A stretch of DNA of 64,000 nt, taken from positions 930,001 through 994,000 of the forward strand of contig NZ_CP115668.1 in the NCBI RefSeq assembly GCF_028021195.1. Reading direction: 5' to 3'. Positions 25,355 to 34,571 of the stretch are shown piece by piece. The stretch comes from Cutibacterium equinum. GTDB lineage: Bacteria; Actinomycetota; Actinomycetes; Propionibacteriales; Propionibacteriaceae. The notes under the pieces are model-generated. The model searched no databases. It saw only the letters and a program-made list of their open reading frames with translations, and was not told the DNA's origin. Positions within the stretch are counted from its first letter, which is position 1, and the number at the start of each line of letters is the position of its first letter. The position numbers and the translations under genes were made by a program.

Positions 25355-26238
25355 CACAACCTCCTTCGACCAGTCGGGGATGCCGAGGACGTTCCGGAGC
25401 CACTGTTCCCCGGCGTGGACATCGACGGGGTGCGAGACCCAGACACGGATGGATTGTTTGACGGACTGCGTGACTCGTTCGGTGAGGAGCTGTCACCCGT
25501 CGACGGCGAGGGGCTCTCGCTCGAACTTTGATCCGGGCTCGGGCTCGAGGAACTGTTGGCCGAACTGGTCGACGAGGCTGAGGTCGGAACCGGGGGTGGT
25601 GGGGGAGCGGGCGGCACGTTCTGGAACAACAGCACCGCGATGAGCAGACCCGTCAGAGCGATGAAGATCGTCAACAGCCATGCCACCACAGTCGTCGACC
25701 AACCAGCCTTGTCGCGACGGCCAGGCCACGGCAGCGGCCACGTTCGCACCCGACCGGGGAGAGTGTCGTCGATCCAGTGCAACCGGAAATCTGGGCCTGC
25801 TGGCGATGATCCCGACAGGGTTGACATGTCGACGGCTTCCAGGATGCGCCTGGCCTCGGCCACCGCTGCGGCGGAGCCGTCGTACACCAAGGCCACCCAG
25901 GGAGCCAGGGACTCGCCGGCGGCGCCATCCGGACCGGTCACCGGGCGGTACAACCTGCCCAAGCGTCCAGAATCCTGCCCCGGGCCACCCCGGGCGATGA
26001 CGGTATCGGAGTGCAGGTGGTTGACCTCTCCGGCCAATCGATCCCAGGAACCCGGATCGCTGGTGGCTCCGTGAGACAACAAAATGACCAGAACGGGCTG
26101 TCCCTGGTCATCGTGGGCGCGGTACACGGTGCCCGAAGGCGTCGCAAGAACACGGACGTCGAGCCAGAACTCGTCCACCCTTGGCGGGTCACACGGTTCT
26201 AGTGGCAGGGCCCCTACAGGCCACGGGTTACTCGACAT
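25354..26238 (-). CDS. uncharacterised single-pass membrane protein with Ser/Pro-rich tail
   Basis: 294 residues from the ATG at 26238. The first 170 residues form a cytoplasmic domain starting VLATPSGTVYRAHDDQGQPVLV, faintly like a degenerate kinase N-lobe but without catalytic residues. One membrane helix (TTVVAWLLTIFIALTGLLIA) lies near residues 180-200. The last 90 residues are a low-complexity Pro/Ser/Thr/Gly segment, presumably outside the cell or in the wall. It is coupled to the HAD phosphatase gene downstream and divergent from the MoxR operon. No known family was recognised; the kinase-like idea is weak. Confidence 0.65.
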   Translation of the reverse strand: MSSNPWPVGALPLEPCDPPRVDEFWLDVRVLATPSGTVYRAHDDQGQPVLVILLSHGATSDPGSWDRLAGEVNHLHSDTVIARGGPGQDSGRLGRLYRPVTGPDGAAGESLAPWVALVYDGSAAAVAEARRILEAVDMSTLSGSSPAGPDFRLHWIDDTLPGRVRTWPLPWPGRRDKAGWSTTVVAWLLTIFIALTGLLIAVLLFQNVPPAPPPPPVPTSASSTSSANSSSSPSPDQSSSESPSPSTGDSSSPNESRSPSNNPSVSGSRTPSMSTPGNSGSGTSSASPTGRRRL

Positions 26239-26389
26239 CGCCCACCATCTCACCACATTCCAGCCCCGACCTCCCAACAACACGTGTTCGCACCCGGTGA
26301 TTTCTCGCCGTTGTCGGGCTACGGCACTCTGACGGTATCGTGAGTGTGGACCCGTCGCGGGTCTTGCACCAGTCAGGCAGGAGACGTCA

Positions 26390-27514
26390 GTGAGCACCCA
26401 GCACTACTCGGATGGTCAGGACATCGGCAAGGGCAATCAGAATGGCCCGATGTCCAATGATGAGGCCGCTCAACTCATCGGCCAGGCCATCGGGCAGGTT
26501 CAGCGGGTCATCGTCGGCCAGGAGCGCATGGTCGAGCAGCTCATGGTCGGTGTGTTGGCCAAGGGCCACATCCTCCTCGAAGGTGTCCCCGGTGTCGCCA
26601 AGACCTTGGCGGTGCGCTCCTTCGCCACGGTCCTCGGCGGTGACTTCGCCCGTGTGCAGTTCACCCCTGACCTCGTCCCCTCCGACATCGTTGGCACCCG
26701 CATCTACTCGGCATCCAAGGAGACCTTCGACGTCGAGCTCGGCCCGGTCTTCGTCAACTTCGTGCTGGCTGACGAGATCAACCGAGCACCGGCCAAGGTG
26801 CAGTCGGCCATGCTCGAGCTTATGGCGGAAAAGCAGGTCTCCATCGCAGGCCAGACCTTCCCCGCCCCGCACCCCTTCAGCGTCATCGCCACCCAGAACC
26901 CGGTAGAGTCCGAGGGCGTCTACCCACTTCCGGAAGCTCAGCGCGACCGCTTCTTGCTCAAGATCGACGTCCCCTACCCGCGCGGCAACGAGGAGTTCGA
27001 GATCCTGCGCCGGATGAGCGTCAAGGCTCCCAAACCTCAGCGAGTGCTCACACCCAAGGCTGTCATCGCCCTGCAGGACATGGCCTCCGACGTCTTCGTC
27101 CACAATCTCGTCGCCGAATACGTCGTCCGGTTGGTGCTGGCCACCCGTAACCCCGGCGATTTCGGGATGCCGGACCTCGCCAACGTCATCCAGATCGGCT
27201 GCTCCCCACGAGCCACCCTCGGTCTGGTTGCCGCTGCCCGCGCGTTGGCTCTCGTTCACGGACGTGACTACGTCCTTCCCACTGACGTCCAGGCCGTCGC
27301 CGTCGACGTCATGGCTCACCGCCTGGTACTGAGCTTCGACGCCATCGCCGACAATGTCTCGGCCGCTGACGTCATCGAGCGGGTCGTCGCCATGGTTCCG
27401 CCTCCCACCCCGGTGTGGGACGAGGATCAGCGTGAGGCCTCCCACCAGCAGCACAGCTACCCCGGCGACCCGGCCCAGTATCCCGCTCCCACGATCCCGC
27501 CTGCCCAGTTCTGA
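26390..27514 (+). CDS. MoxR-family AAA+ ATPase
   Basis: 374-residue MoxR chaperone-type ATPase. Walker A is GVPGVAKT near residue 67, Walker B is FVLADEINRAPAKVQ near residue 125, sensor 1 is VIATQNPVE near residue 168, and the C-terminal lid contains GCSPRATLGLVAAARALA near residue 270. A short low-complexity head (30 residues) and a Pro/Gln tail frame the core. The GTG start is preceded by AGGAG. It heads a four-gene unit with a DUF58 and two VWA proteins, the usual MoxR-BatA type system for maturing or inserting metal-dependent or envelope proteins. Confidence 0.93.
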   Translation: MSTQHYSDGQDIGKGNQNGPMSNDEAAQLIGQAIGQVQRVIVGQERMVEQLMVGVLAKGHILLEGVPGVAKTLAVRSFATVLGGDFARVQFTPDLVPSDIVGTRIYSASKETFDVELGPVFVNFVLADEINRAPAKVQSAMLELMAEKQVSIAGQTFPAPHPFSVIATQNPVESEGVYPLPEAQRDRFLLKIDVPYPRGNEEFEILRRMSVKAPKPQRVLTPKAVIALQDMASDVFVHNLVAEYVVRLVLATRNPGDFGMPDLANVIQIGCSPRATLGLVAAARALALVHGRDYVLPTDVQAVAVDVMAHRLVLSFDAIADNVSAADVIERVVAMVPPPTPVWDEDQREASHQQHSYPGDPAQYPAPTIPPAQF

Positions 27515-27523
27515 GTCAGCTCC

Positions 27524-28567
27524 ATGACGCGACCAACATTCCGCGATCCGCAGCCGTCATCGGTGGCGCAGACCCTGGTGAGTCCGCCCACCGGTGCGAC
27601 GGTGCCGCTCAACCAGCTGGCCCCCGAGGCTGCGCTGCGCCGTCTGGAGCTGACGATCGTGCGCCGTCTGGAAGGGTTCCTGCACGGAGACCATCTTGGC
27701 CTGCTTCCGGGGGCAGGTGCTGACGTCAACGACGCCCGCCCCTACGAGCCTGGCCAGGACGACGTGCGCATGATGGATTGGGCCGTCACGGCTCGTACCA
27801 CTGTTCCCCACGTTCGCGAGACCATCGCCGACCGCGAACTCGAGGTGTGGGCCCTGCTGGACGTCACCGGATCGATGAACTGGGGCACGGTGTCGATGAC
27901 GAAACGTGATCTGGGCATCGCAGCGATTGCCACCATCGGGTTCTTGTCCCAGCGAATGGGGGACCGTTTCGGTGGGCTCATCATGAGGCCAGACTCGGTG
28001 CGTCGTCTGCCGGCCCGCTCCGGCAGAACCGCGCTCTACGGCCTGCTGCGCTCAATGCTGACCGACCCGATTGTGGCCGACAATGCCACTGGCGACATGA
28101 CCTTGGCCAAGGGAATCGAGAACCTGGCGGCCTCAGGGCGACGTCGCGGCATGAAGGTTGTCGTCTCGGACTTCCTCTCCCCAGGCGACAGCACCATTGA
28201 TCCCAATAATCGTCCCGACTGGGAACGCTCCTTGCGGCGTTTGTCAGTGCGCAACCAGGTGCTGTGCATCGAGGTCGTCGACGCCGCCGAGGTCGACTTC
28301 CCCGACGTGGGCGACGTCCTGGTCGAAGATCCTGAAACCTCCTTCGCCCACTACGTCAACACCTCCAACAAGGCCACCCGGGAGCGCATGAACGCGGCCT
28401 CCCAGGTCCAGCGTCAGCGGGTTGCGGCTGCTATCCGCCGAGCCGGAGCAGGACACCTGCAATTGCGCACCGACTCCGACTGGGTCACCGACATTGCCCG
28501 CTTCGTGCTCGGGTACCGCCGCACTGCGGCGATCCTGCATCAGCCTCCGCAGGGGGTGACGAAATGA
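27524..28567 (+). CDS. DUF58 domain protein
   Basis: 347 residues. The DUF58 core is recognised by DARPYEPGQDDVRMMDWAVTAR near residue 75, followed by a VWA-like half with DVTGSM near residue 115 (metal-site start) and VVVSDFLSPGD near residue 215. There is no membrane helix, unlike many DUF58 proteins, so it probably acts in the cytoplasm with the MoxR ATPase. It begins nine bases after moxR and overlaps the next gene by four bases. Confidence 0.9.
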   Translation: MTRPTFRDPQPSSVAQTLVSPPTGATVPLNQLAPEAALRRLELTIVRRLEGFLHGDHLGLLPGAGADVNDARPYEPGQDDVRMMDWAVTARTTVPHVRETIADRELEVWALLDVTGSMNWGTVSMTKRDLGIAAIATIGFLSQRMGDRFGGLIMRPDSVRRLPARSGRTALYGLLRSMLTDPIVADNATGDMTLAKGIENLAASGRRRGMKVVVSDFLSPGDSTIDPNNRPDWERSLRRLSVRNQVLCIEVVDAAEVDFPDVGDVLVEDPETSFAHYVNTSNKATRERMNAASQVQRQRVAAAIRRAGAGHLQLRTDSDWVTDIARFVLGYRRTAAILHQPPQGVTK

Positions 28568-29538
28568 CGCCATTGTTCCTGGGCCTGCCTGAGGTCAAGA
28601 CGCCGGCCGTGTTGTGGCTCCTGCTCATCATCCCGGTGCTGCTGGGCTTCTACATCTGGGCCCTGTATCGCAGTCGCTCCACGGCGATGAGGTTCACCAA
28701 TACCGGGATTCTCGGCTCGGTCATGAACAAACAGTCGCAATGGAAGAGGCATATTGCCGTCGCCGCTGCGCTGATGTGCCTGGCGACGACCATCTTTGCG
28801 TGGGCCCGGCCCATGGGCATCGAGAAGGTTCCCCGCAACCGCGCCACCATCGTCGTCGCCATCGACGCCTCCTTGTCCATGAAGGCTGAGGACGTGTCGC
28901 CCAATCGCCTGGCAGCGGCCAAGACCAAGGCCAAGGACTTCATCAACAGTCTTCCGGACGGGTTCAACGTGGCGGTGGTCAGTATCGCTGAGCATTCCGA
29001 GATCCGCATGCCACCCTCGACCGACCGACCCACCGTCCTGCGAGCTGTCGACGGCATCGACCTGCAGGACGGCACCTCCTTGGGCGGGGCCATCGAGAAG
29101 TCCCTCGATGCCGTCAAGATGGCTCCTGGGGCCAAGGATTCCAAGGATCCTATCCCGGCAGCGATCGTCATGCTCAGTGACGGCGGCAACACCCAGGGCA
29201 GTTCTCCGCTGGTGGCCGCCAACCGCGCCGTTGCCGAAAAGGTGCCGGTGTACACCATCGCCTTCGGCACCGAGACCGGGTACGTCGACGTCGATGGAAC
29301 CCGCGAGCGCGTCGCTCCCGACACCAAGGCGTTGTCCGACATCGCCGAACGTACCGGCGCCCAGTCGTGGACTGCCGACTCGGCTGACAAGCTCCAGGAG
29401 GTCTACAAGCAGGTGCATTCCTCGGTGGGTTATGAACCGGTCAAGAAGGAGGTGACGGCAATCTGGGCCTTCTACGCCTTCTGCTTCGCCGTCGTCTCAG
29501 GTCTGACAACGATGTCGGTGGCGGTGAGATGGCCATGA
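28564..29538 (+). CDS. VWA-domain membrane protein (BatA-like), first copy
   Basis: 324 residues. Two N-terminal membrane segments (VLWLLLIIPVLLGFYIW and IAVAAALMCLATTIFAWA) are followed by a von Willebrand A domain with an intact MIDAS start DASLSM near residue 100, the Thr site in LQDGTSLGGAI near residue 172, and SDGGNT near residue 210. A last helix lies near residues 302-320. This is the BatA/Aerotolerance-type topology. ATGA overlap with the DUF58 gene and a start overlap with its paralogue downstream. Confidence 0.9.
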   Translation: MTPLFLGLPEVKTPAVLWLLLIIPVLLGFYIWALYRSRSTAMRFTNTGILGSVMNKQSQWKRHIAVAAALMCLATTIFAWARPMGIEKVPRNRATIVVAIDASLSMKAEDVSPNRLAAAKTKAKDFINSLPDGFNVAVVSIAEHSEIRMPPSTDRPTVLRAVDGIDLQDGTSLGGAIEKSLDAVKMAPGAKDSKDPIPAAIVMLSDGGNTQGSSPLVAANRAVAEKVPVYTIAFGTETGYVDVDGTRERVAPDTKALSDIAERTGAQSWTADSADKLQEVYKQVHSSVGYEPVKKEVTAIWAFYAFCFAVVSGLTTMSVAVRWP

Positions 29539-30491
29539 TGACCCTCATTGCTTTTGGGCGTCCGGAGCGCCTGTGGTGGCTGTTGGTGCCGCTTGCATTT
29601 CTTGTCGTCTATCTCATCGTCCTCGTGTGGCGTCGCCAGCCTCGTCAGGGCCGCAACGAGCTCAAGAGGTTGCTGCCCAGTTCGCGTCCGTGGAAGCGGC
29701 ATCTGGCGATGGGTCTGTCGATGATGTCGATGGCCACGATGGCGCTGGCCTTCGCCGAACCGAAGGCCTATCACGATGTGCCGCGCGACCGAGCCACGAT
29801 CGTTGTTGCCATTGACGTCTCACGGTCGATGGTGGCCACTGACGTCGACCCCTCCCGGCTGTCTGCGGCCAAGACCGCTGCCAAGGACTTTCTGGGGGAT
29901 CTGCCGCCCCGATTCAATGTCTCGCTGGTGAAGTTCGCGGCCTCTGCCCAGATCGTGGTGCCTCCCACCACCGACCGAGCTGCGGTGGCGAACGCGATCT
30001 CCAACCTCCAGGTCATGCCGTCCACCGCCATTGGCGAGGGGATTTATTCCTCCCTCAACGCCGTGAAACTTGTCCCTGACGACCCGAAACATCCTGGACA
30101 AAAACCTCCTGCGGCGATTGTGCTGTTGTCTGATGGCGCCACCAACGTGGGGCGTCCCTCCGTGGAAGCCGCCAAGGATGCCGGAAGCAATCACGTGCCC
30201 GTCTACACCATCGCCTATGGAACCGCCAACGGATACGTCGTCGAGAATGGTCAGCGCCAGGGTGTTCCGGTCAACCACTACGAGCTCGCCGCAGTGGCGA
30301 AGGCCTCGGGTGGTGAGAAGTTCTCCGCCGAATCCTTGGGCGAACTCTCCGAGGTCTACAAGTCGATCGCCCAGTCGGTCGGTTACGAGAAGGTCTATGG
30401 CGAGGTCACTCACACCTACGTCGGCGTTGCCGTGGCTCTCATGGTGTTGACGGCGGCATCCGTGGTCACCCTGTGTGCCCGTTGGCCCTGA
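29535..30491 (+). CDS. VWA-domain membrane protein (BatA/BatB-like), second copy
   Basis: 318 residues from the ATG at 29535, placed seven bases after GGTGAG (29523-29528); in-frame ATGs also lie at 29529 and 29538. It is a paralogue of the preceding gene with the same layout: two N-terminal helices, a VWA domain with MIDAS DVSRSM near residue 96, a Thr site in MPSTAIGEGIYSSL and SDGATN, and a C-terminal helix. The tandem pair probably forms a membrane complex whose two VWA domains are served by the MoxR ATPase. Confidence 0.9.
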   Translation: MMTLIAFGRPERLWWLLVPLAFLVVYLIVLVWRRQPRQGRNELKRLLPSSRPWKRHLAMGLSMMSMATMALAFAEPKAYHDVPRDRATIVVAIDVSRSMVATDVDPSRLSAAKTAAKDFLGDLPPRFNVSLVKFAASAQIVVPPTTDRAAVANAISNLQVMPSTAIGEGIYSSLNAVKLVPDDPKHPGQKPPAAIVLLSDGATNVGRPSVEAAKDAGSNHVPVYTIAYGTANGYVVENGQRQGVPVNHYELAAVAKASGGEKFSAESLGELSEVYKSIAQSVGYEKVYGEVTHTYVGVAVALMVLTAASVVTLCARWP

Positions 30492-30545
30492 TCGGCCGTC
30501 AGCGCGGAGAGTAGATTCTTCAACATCTTCGTACAAGGAGTCACC

Positions 30546-31265
30546 ATGAGCGTGGCCGACAATCTCACGGCTGTCCGTTCCCGCATCGATGAGGCGTGCC
30601 GCGCCTGTCATCGCGACCCCAGCGACGTGTCCCTGCTGCCGGTGTCCAAGACCAAGCCGCCGAGCATGGTGGAGGAGGCGTATCAGGCGGGCTACCGACT
30701 GTTCGGGGAGAACATCGTGCAGGACGCCCTGGCGAAGTCCGAGCTCATGGATGCCGATCACCCTGGGCTGCAGTGGGCCATCATCGGCGGTCTGCAGACC
30801 AACAAGGCCAAGTATGTTGCCCGATTCGCCACCGAGTTCCAGGCCCTGGACTCCCTCAAGGTGGCCCACGAACTCGACAAGAGGTTGCAGATCGAGGGAC
30901 GACAACTCCGTGTCCTGGTTCAGGTGAACTCCTCGGGCGAACCGCAGAAATCCGGTATAGCTCCCGAGCAGGCCGTCGATTTCGCCAAGAAACTGGCCGT
31001 CTCCGACTCCTTGGACGTGCGCGGCCTCATGACGGTGGCTCTCAACAGCCCCGACCCGAAGGCGGTGGCTGACTGCTTCGACGTCGTGGTCGGCGTGCAG
31101 GACAAGCTGCGTCAGGAGGTCAACGAGGTCTCCGACTGGGCGCAACTGTCCATGGGGATGTCGTCAGATTTGGAGATCGCGGTCGCCCATGGATCCACCC
31201 AGGTGCGTATCGGCACCGACATCTTCGGGGCCAGAACCGACCCCGCCAAGATCTGGCATCGATGA
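30546..31265 (+). CDS. yggS: YggS-family pyridoxal phosphate homeostasis protein
   Basis: 239-residue PLP-binding protein of the YggS/PROSC family (alanine-racemase-like barrel without racemase activity) that buffers free PLP and affects amino-acid and keto-acid pools. The PLP lysine is in LLPVSKTKPPSM near residue 36; GYRLFGENIVQDALAKS, WAIIGGLQTNKAKY, QVNSSGEPQKSG and LSMGMSSDLEIAVAHGST are the family blocks. A clear AAGGAG site precedes the ATG. In many actinobacteria the gene lies near ftsZ; here it sits between the MoxR operon and DUF3145. Confidence 0.94.
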   Translation: MSVADNLTAVRSRIDEACRACHRDPSDVSLLPVSKTKPPSMVEEAYQAGYRLFGENIVQDALAKSELMDADHPGLQWAIIGGLQTNKAKYVARFATEFQALDSLKVAHELDKRLQIEGRQLRVLVQVNSSGEPQKSGIAPEQAVDFAKKLAVSDSLDVRGLMTVALNSPDPKAVADCFDVVVGVQDKLRQEVNEVSDWAQLSMGMSSDLEIAVAHGSTQVRIGTDIFGARTDPAKIWHR

Positions 31266-31339
31266 ACCCGGTCGTCTATGGTTGATGTGTCCGTACCGCA
31301 CCACTGCAGGGGAAGGCACGTGGTATCGGGAGGACGACC

Positions 31340-31843
31340 GTGGAAACAACACAGCTGGCCAGTGGAACCCTCTTCATCCACTCGGCGCCGACGGCATTGC
31401 GCAGCCACATCGAATGGGCCGCCGATGCCGCATTTGCCATGCCCGCACCGCTGCGCTGGACCAGCCAGCCCGTGGAGCCCGGAAGCTGGCGAGCGGAAAC
31501 CCCGTGGCGTGGCGACGTCGTCGATGCGCAGCGGTTCATCTCCACGGTCGCAGCATGGCAGCGGGTCCGCGTCGAGATGACCGTGCAGACTGGAGGCGTT
31601 CCGCACCGGTGGAGCGTCACCCCGAGCTTGGGTATTTTCTCCGCGCACACCGACGAGGCTGGATCGGTCCTCGTCGACGAGATGAGGTTGCGTGCCGCCA
31701 TGACGGCGTCACGCAGGACAGGCCTTCGGCTTGAGGACGAGATCTGTGATTTGCTCGGTGAGCCCTGGGATGTCGAGTTGGAGGCCTATCGGGCGTGTGA
31801 CCCGTCGGTGGACGTGTCGTGGCTGTCTCGCCAGGTCAGCTGA
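31340..31843 (+). CDS. DUF3145 family protein
   Basis: 167-residue actinobacterial protein of unknown function. The start is a GTG with GGGAGG upstream. Recognisable blocks are LFIHSAPTALRSHIEWA near residue 10, PLRWTSQPVEPGSWRAE, and SPSLGIF-like TPSLGIFSAHTDEAG near residue 100. In actinobacteria this gene is characteristically next to the fabD-fabH-acpP-fabF cluster, as here (convergent with fabF). A role in fatty-acid synthesis is suggested only by that linkage. No membrane or signal segment. Confidence 0.88.
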   Translation: METTQLASGTLFIHSAPTALRSHIEWAADAAFAMPAPLRWTSQPVEPGSWRAETPWRGDVVDAQRFISTVAAWQRVRVEMTVQTGGVPHRWSVTPSLGIFSAHTDEAGSVLVDEMRLRAAMTASRRTGLRLEDEICDLLGEPWDVELEAYRACDPSVDVSWLSRQVS

Positions 31844-31854
31844 CGGAATGTGCT

Positions 31855-31887
31855 GAGGCCCCGGCCACCACTGGTGACCGGGGCCTC
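31855..31887. terminator. bidirectional hairpin between DUF3145 and fabF
   Basis: Fifteen-position stem (GAGGCCCCGG arm against CCGGGGCCTC, one mismatch, then CACC with GGTG) with a three-base loop, exactly between the two convergent stops. It probably ends both transcripts. Confidence 0.85.
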
Positions 31888-31897
31888 ATCACGTCTG

Positions 31898-33172
31898 TCA
31901 GCGGGTGGCGTTGGCGTTACTGAACGCCAAGGTGACGTTGTGGCCCCCAAACCCGAAGGAGTTGTTGAGGGCAACGAGATCACCGGCGGGCAGGTCAGTC
32001 GTCTCTGTGGCGATGTTGACCTCGAGCCCCTCCTCGAGCTGGTTGACGTTGATGGTGCCGGGAACCTTGCGATCCAACAGGGCCATCACCGAGGCGAAGG
32101 ACTCCAAGGCGCCAGCTCCACCGAGCAAGTGCCCGGTCATCGACTTGGTACCAGTGACGAGTACCTGATCGGTGGCGTCTCCCAGCACCGCGGCGATGGA
32201 GTGAGCCTCAGCGGTGTCGCCGAGCGGAGTCGAGGTGGCGTGGGCGTTGACGTGCTTGACGTCAGAGGGGGACAGTCCAGCCGATTGGAGGGCCTTGCGC
32301 ATCGCGGATGCCTGGCCTGAACCCGTCGGATCGGGCTGGACGATGTCGTGGGAGTCGGCGGAGATGCCCGAACCGACGAGGGTGCCGTAGATCTTCGCAC
32401 CGCGGGCCTTGGCGTGCTCCTGGGTCTCGATGACCATGATCGCCGCGCCCTCACCAATGACGAATCCGTCACGGTCCACATCCCAGGGACGAGAGGCGTG
32501 TTCGGGGTCGTCGTTGCGGGTCGACAGGGCCTTCATCTGGGCGAAGGCGGCCACCGGCAGCGGGTGAATGATGGCCTCAGCACCACCGACGACGGCAATG
32601 TCGGCGCGGCCCAGACGAATCTGGTCCAGGCCCAGAGAGATGGCCTCCGAGGAGGAGGCACAGGCCGACACCGGGGTGTGGACGCCGGCCTTGGCGTGCA
32701 CCAGGAGACCGATGTTGGCGGCCGGGGCGTTGGCCATGAGCATGGGGACGGTGAACGGGCTGACCCGCTTGAATCCCTTGTCCTTCTGGATGTCCCACTG
32801 TCCCAGCAAGGAGTGCAGTCCGCCGATGCCGGTGGCGCAGCAGACCGCGAGACGCTCGGGGTCGATGCCGTTGGAGGCACCTGTCTCGTCGTCGGGCTCG
32901 GGAAGCTCCAGGCCGGCGTCGGCCCAGGCCTCCTTGGCAGCGACGAGGGCCAGCTGGCTGGAACGGTCCAGGCGGCGGGCCTGGGGGCGCGGAATGTGAT
33001 TCGTCGGCTCATCCACCACCGAGGCGGCGAAGGTGACGGGGACGTCGTCGATCCAGTCGACATCGAGGGTGTGCACCCCGTTTCGGCCTTCCAGCAGCCC
33101 CTGCCACGTGGTGGGGGCATCGGGTCCCAACGGTGTGGTGGCCCCGAAACCAGTGATGACGACGTCGCTCAT
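31898..33172 (-). CDS. fabF: 3-oxoacyl-ACP synthase II
   Basis: 424-residue condensing enzyme that elongates acyl-ACP with malonyl-ACP. The catalytic triad is visible: Cys in VSACASSSEA near residue 175, His in VNAHATSTPLGD near residue 312, and His in NNSFGFGGHN near residue 408; GTKSMTGHLLGGAG near residue 345 is also typical. A GGAGAATTC ribosome site precedes the ATG. It is the last gene of fabD-fabH-acpP-fabF, separated from acpP by a strong hairpin. Confidence 0.95.
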   Translation of the reverse strand: MSDVVITGFGATTPLGPDAPTTWQGLLEGRNGVHTLDVDWIDDVPVTFAASVVDEPTNHIPRPQARRLDRSSQLALVAAKEAWADAGLELPEPDDETGASNGIDPERLAVCCATGIGGLHSLLGQWDIQKDKGFKRVSPFTVPMLMANAPAANIGLLVHAKAGVHTPVSACASSSEAISLGLDQIRLGRADIAVVGGAEAIIHPLPVAAFAQMKALSTRNDDPEHASRPWDVDRDGFVIGEGAAIMVIETQEHAKARGAKIYGTLVGSGISADSHDIVQPDPTGSGQASAMRKALQSAGLSPSDVKHVNAHATSTPLGDTAEAHSIAAVLGDATDQVLVTGTKSMTGHLLGGAGALESFASVMALLDRKVPGTINVNQLEEGLEVNIATETTDLPAGDLVALNNSFGFGGHNVTLAFSNANATR

Positions 33173-33208
33173 GAATTCTCCAGTGTCGGTGATGGGTTGG
33201 GGTGGGAC

Positions 33209-33238
33209 GGTGTCCGGGGCAGGTCCGCCCCGGACACC
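33209..33238 (-). terminator. attenuator-like hairpin between acpP and fabF
   Basis: Perfect 12-pair stem (GGTGTCCGGGGC with GCCCCGGACACC) and a six-base loop, six bases after the acpP stop on the minus strand and 36 bases before fabF. It could cause partial termination or protect the 3' end of an acpP-containing transcript, giving more ACP than FabF. Confidence 0.75.
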
Positions 33239-33244
33239 CTGGAA

Positions 33245-33490
33245 TCAGTCCTTGTGCTCGATGACGTAGTTGACGGCGTCGCCAACGGTCTTGATGTTCT
33301 TGGACTCCTCGTCGGGGATCTCGACGCCGAACTTCTCGTCGCAGGCGTAGATGATTTCGACCATGGAGAGGGAGTCGACGTCGAGGTCGTCGACGAAGGA
33401 CTTCTCAAGGGTGACCTCGGACTGGTCGACACCGGTGATGTCGTTGACGATGTCAGCCATGTCGGCGAGGATCTGGTCTTTGTCAGCCAT
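33245..33490 (-). CDS. acpP: acyl carrier protein
   Basis: 81-residue acidic protein. The 4'-phosphopantetheine serine is in FVDDLDVDSLSMVEI near residue 41; the flanking helices (DMADIVNDITG and TVGDAVNYVIE) are those of ACP. Length and charge are typical. ATG at 33490 has an AAAGGA site about ten bases upstream, and a small CGGGG-AAA-CCCCG hairpin just before it. It carries growing acyl chains for FabD, FabH and FabF encoded in the same operon. Confidence 0.97.
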   Translation of the reverse strand: MADKDQILADMADIVNDITGVDQSEVTLEKSFVDDLDVDSLSMVEIIYACDEKFGVEIPDEESKNIKTVGDAVNYVIEHKD

Positions 33491-33572
33491 GATGGTTGTT
33501 CCTTTTTCTCGGGGTTTCCCCGGGCCGTCGACCCGAAGTGTGTGGGTTTTCTTCGTGGGATGGGTATGGGGA

Positions 33573-34571
33573 TCAGGGGAGTCTGATGACCTGGCCGGCA
33601 TAGACCAGCCCGGCTCCGAATCCGATGATGAGGGCGAGGTCACCGCTGTGAGCCTCTCCACGGTGAAGCATACGGTCGATGGCGATCGGCACTGAGGCTG
33701 CAGAGGTATTTCCCATGTCAGCGATGTCGTGGCAGACCGTCACCGACTCGGGCAGCTTGAGATGACGGCAAATGACGTCGGTGATGCGGTCATTGGCCTG
33801 GTGGGGGATGAACACGTCGAGGTCCTCGGGAGTGATCCCGGCCTCGGCCAACGCCTCAGCGGCACGCTTGGCGACGTCGGTCATGGCCCACTTGAAGACC
33901 GCGCGACCCTCCATGTGGATGAGGGGGTGGACCTTCGCGGGATCGGCGCTGGCGCTCGCCCAGTCCTCGATCTCGATGGTCTCGAGCTGGTCGGAGCGTG
34001 ACCCCCACACGACCGGGCCGATTCCCGGCTCATCGCTGGCACCGATGATCGCAGCCCCGGCGCCGTCGGAGAAGAGGAACGCCGTCGAGCGGTCGTCACG
34101 ATTAATCATCTCGGAGAGCTTCTCGACACCGATGACGAGGACATGGTTCGCAGATCCGGTACGGATCATCGAATCGGCCAGAGCAGTCGAGTAGCAGAAT
34201 CCTGCGCACGCGCCATTGAGGTCGAAGGCTGCGGCATTGCCCAGGCCGAGCTCGCGGGCGATGTAGGTCGCCAGGCTGGGGGAGGGATGGTGATGGGACA
34301 CCGTCGCGACGATGATGGCGTCGATCTGGGAGGTCTCGAGGCCGGAGCGCTCCAGCGCGGTGCGGGCAGCTTCGGTACCCATCGACAAGACGGTCTGGGA
34401 CTCGGTGGCCCACCGACGCTCGGTGATACCAGTGCGCTGCTCGATCCACTCCGGGGTGGAGTCGATCATGGTGCACATTTCCTCGTTGGTGACGACCCGC
34501 GATCCGCGGGTTGACCCGGTGGACAGGAACGTGGAGTACCTGTTGATCGGGCGGGTCTTGATGGTGGTCAT
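33573..34571 (-). CDS. fabH: 3-oxoacyl-ACP synthase III
   Basis: 332-residue initiating condensing enzyme that joins an acyl-CoA primer to malonyl-ACP. Catalytic Cys is in [12 protein letters not shown] near residue 120, His in [10 protein letters not shown] near residue 255, and Asn in [13 protein letters not shown] near residue 285. In organisms with branched-chain fatty acids FabH prefers isobutyryl- or isovaleryl-type primers; that is likely here but not shown by sequence. It overlaps fabD by four bases and has an AAGGAG site. Confidence 0.95.
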   Translation of the reverse strand: MTTIKTRPINRYSTFLSTGSTRGSRVVTNEEMCTMIDSTPEWIEQRTGITERRWATESQTVLSMGTEAARTALERSGLETSQIDAIIVATVSHHHPSPSLATYIARELGLGNAAAFDLNGACAGFCYSTALADSMIRTGSANHVLVIGVEKLSEMINRDDRSTAFLFSDGAGAAIIGASDEPGIGPVVWGSRSDQLETIEIEDWASASADPAKVHPLIHMEGRAVFKWAMTDVAKRAAEALAEAGITPEDLDVFIPHQANDRITDVICRHLKLPESVTVCHDIADMGNTSAASVPIAIDRMLHRGEAHSGDLALIIGFGAGLVYAGQVIRLP

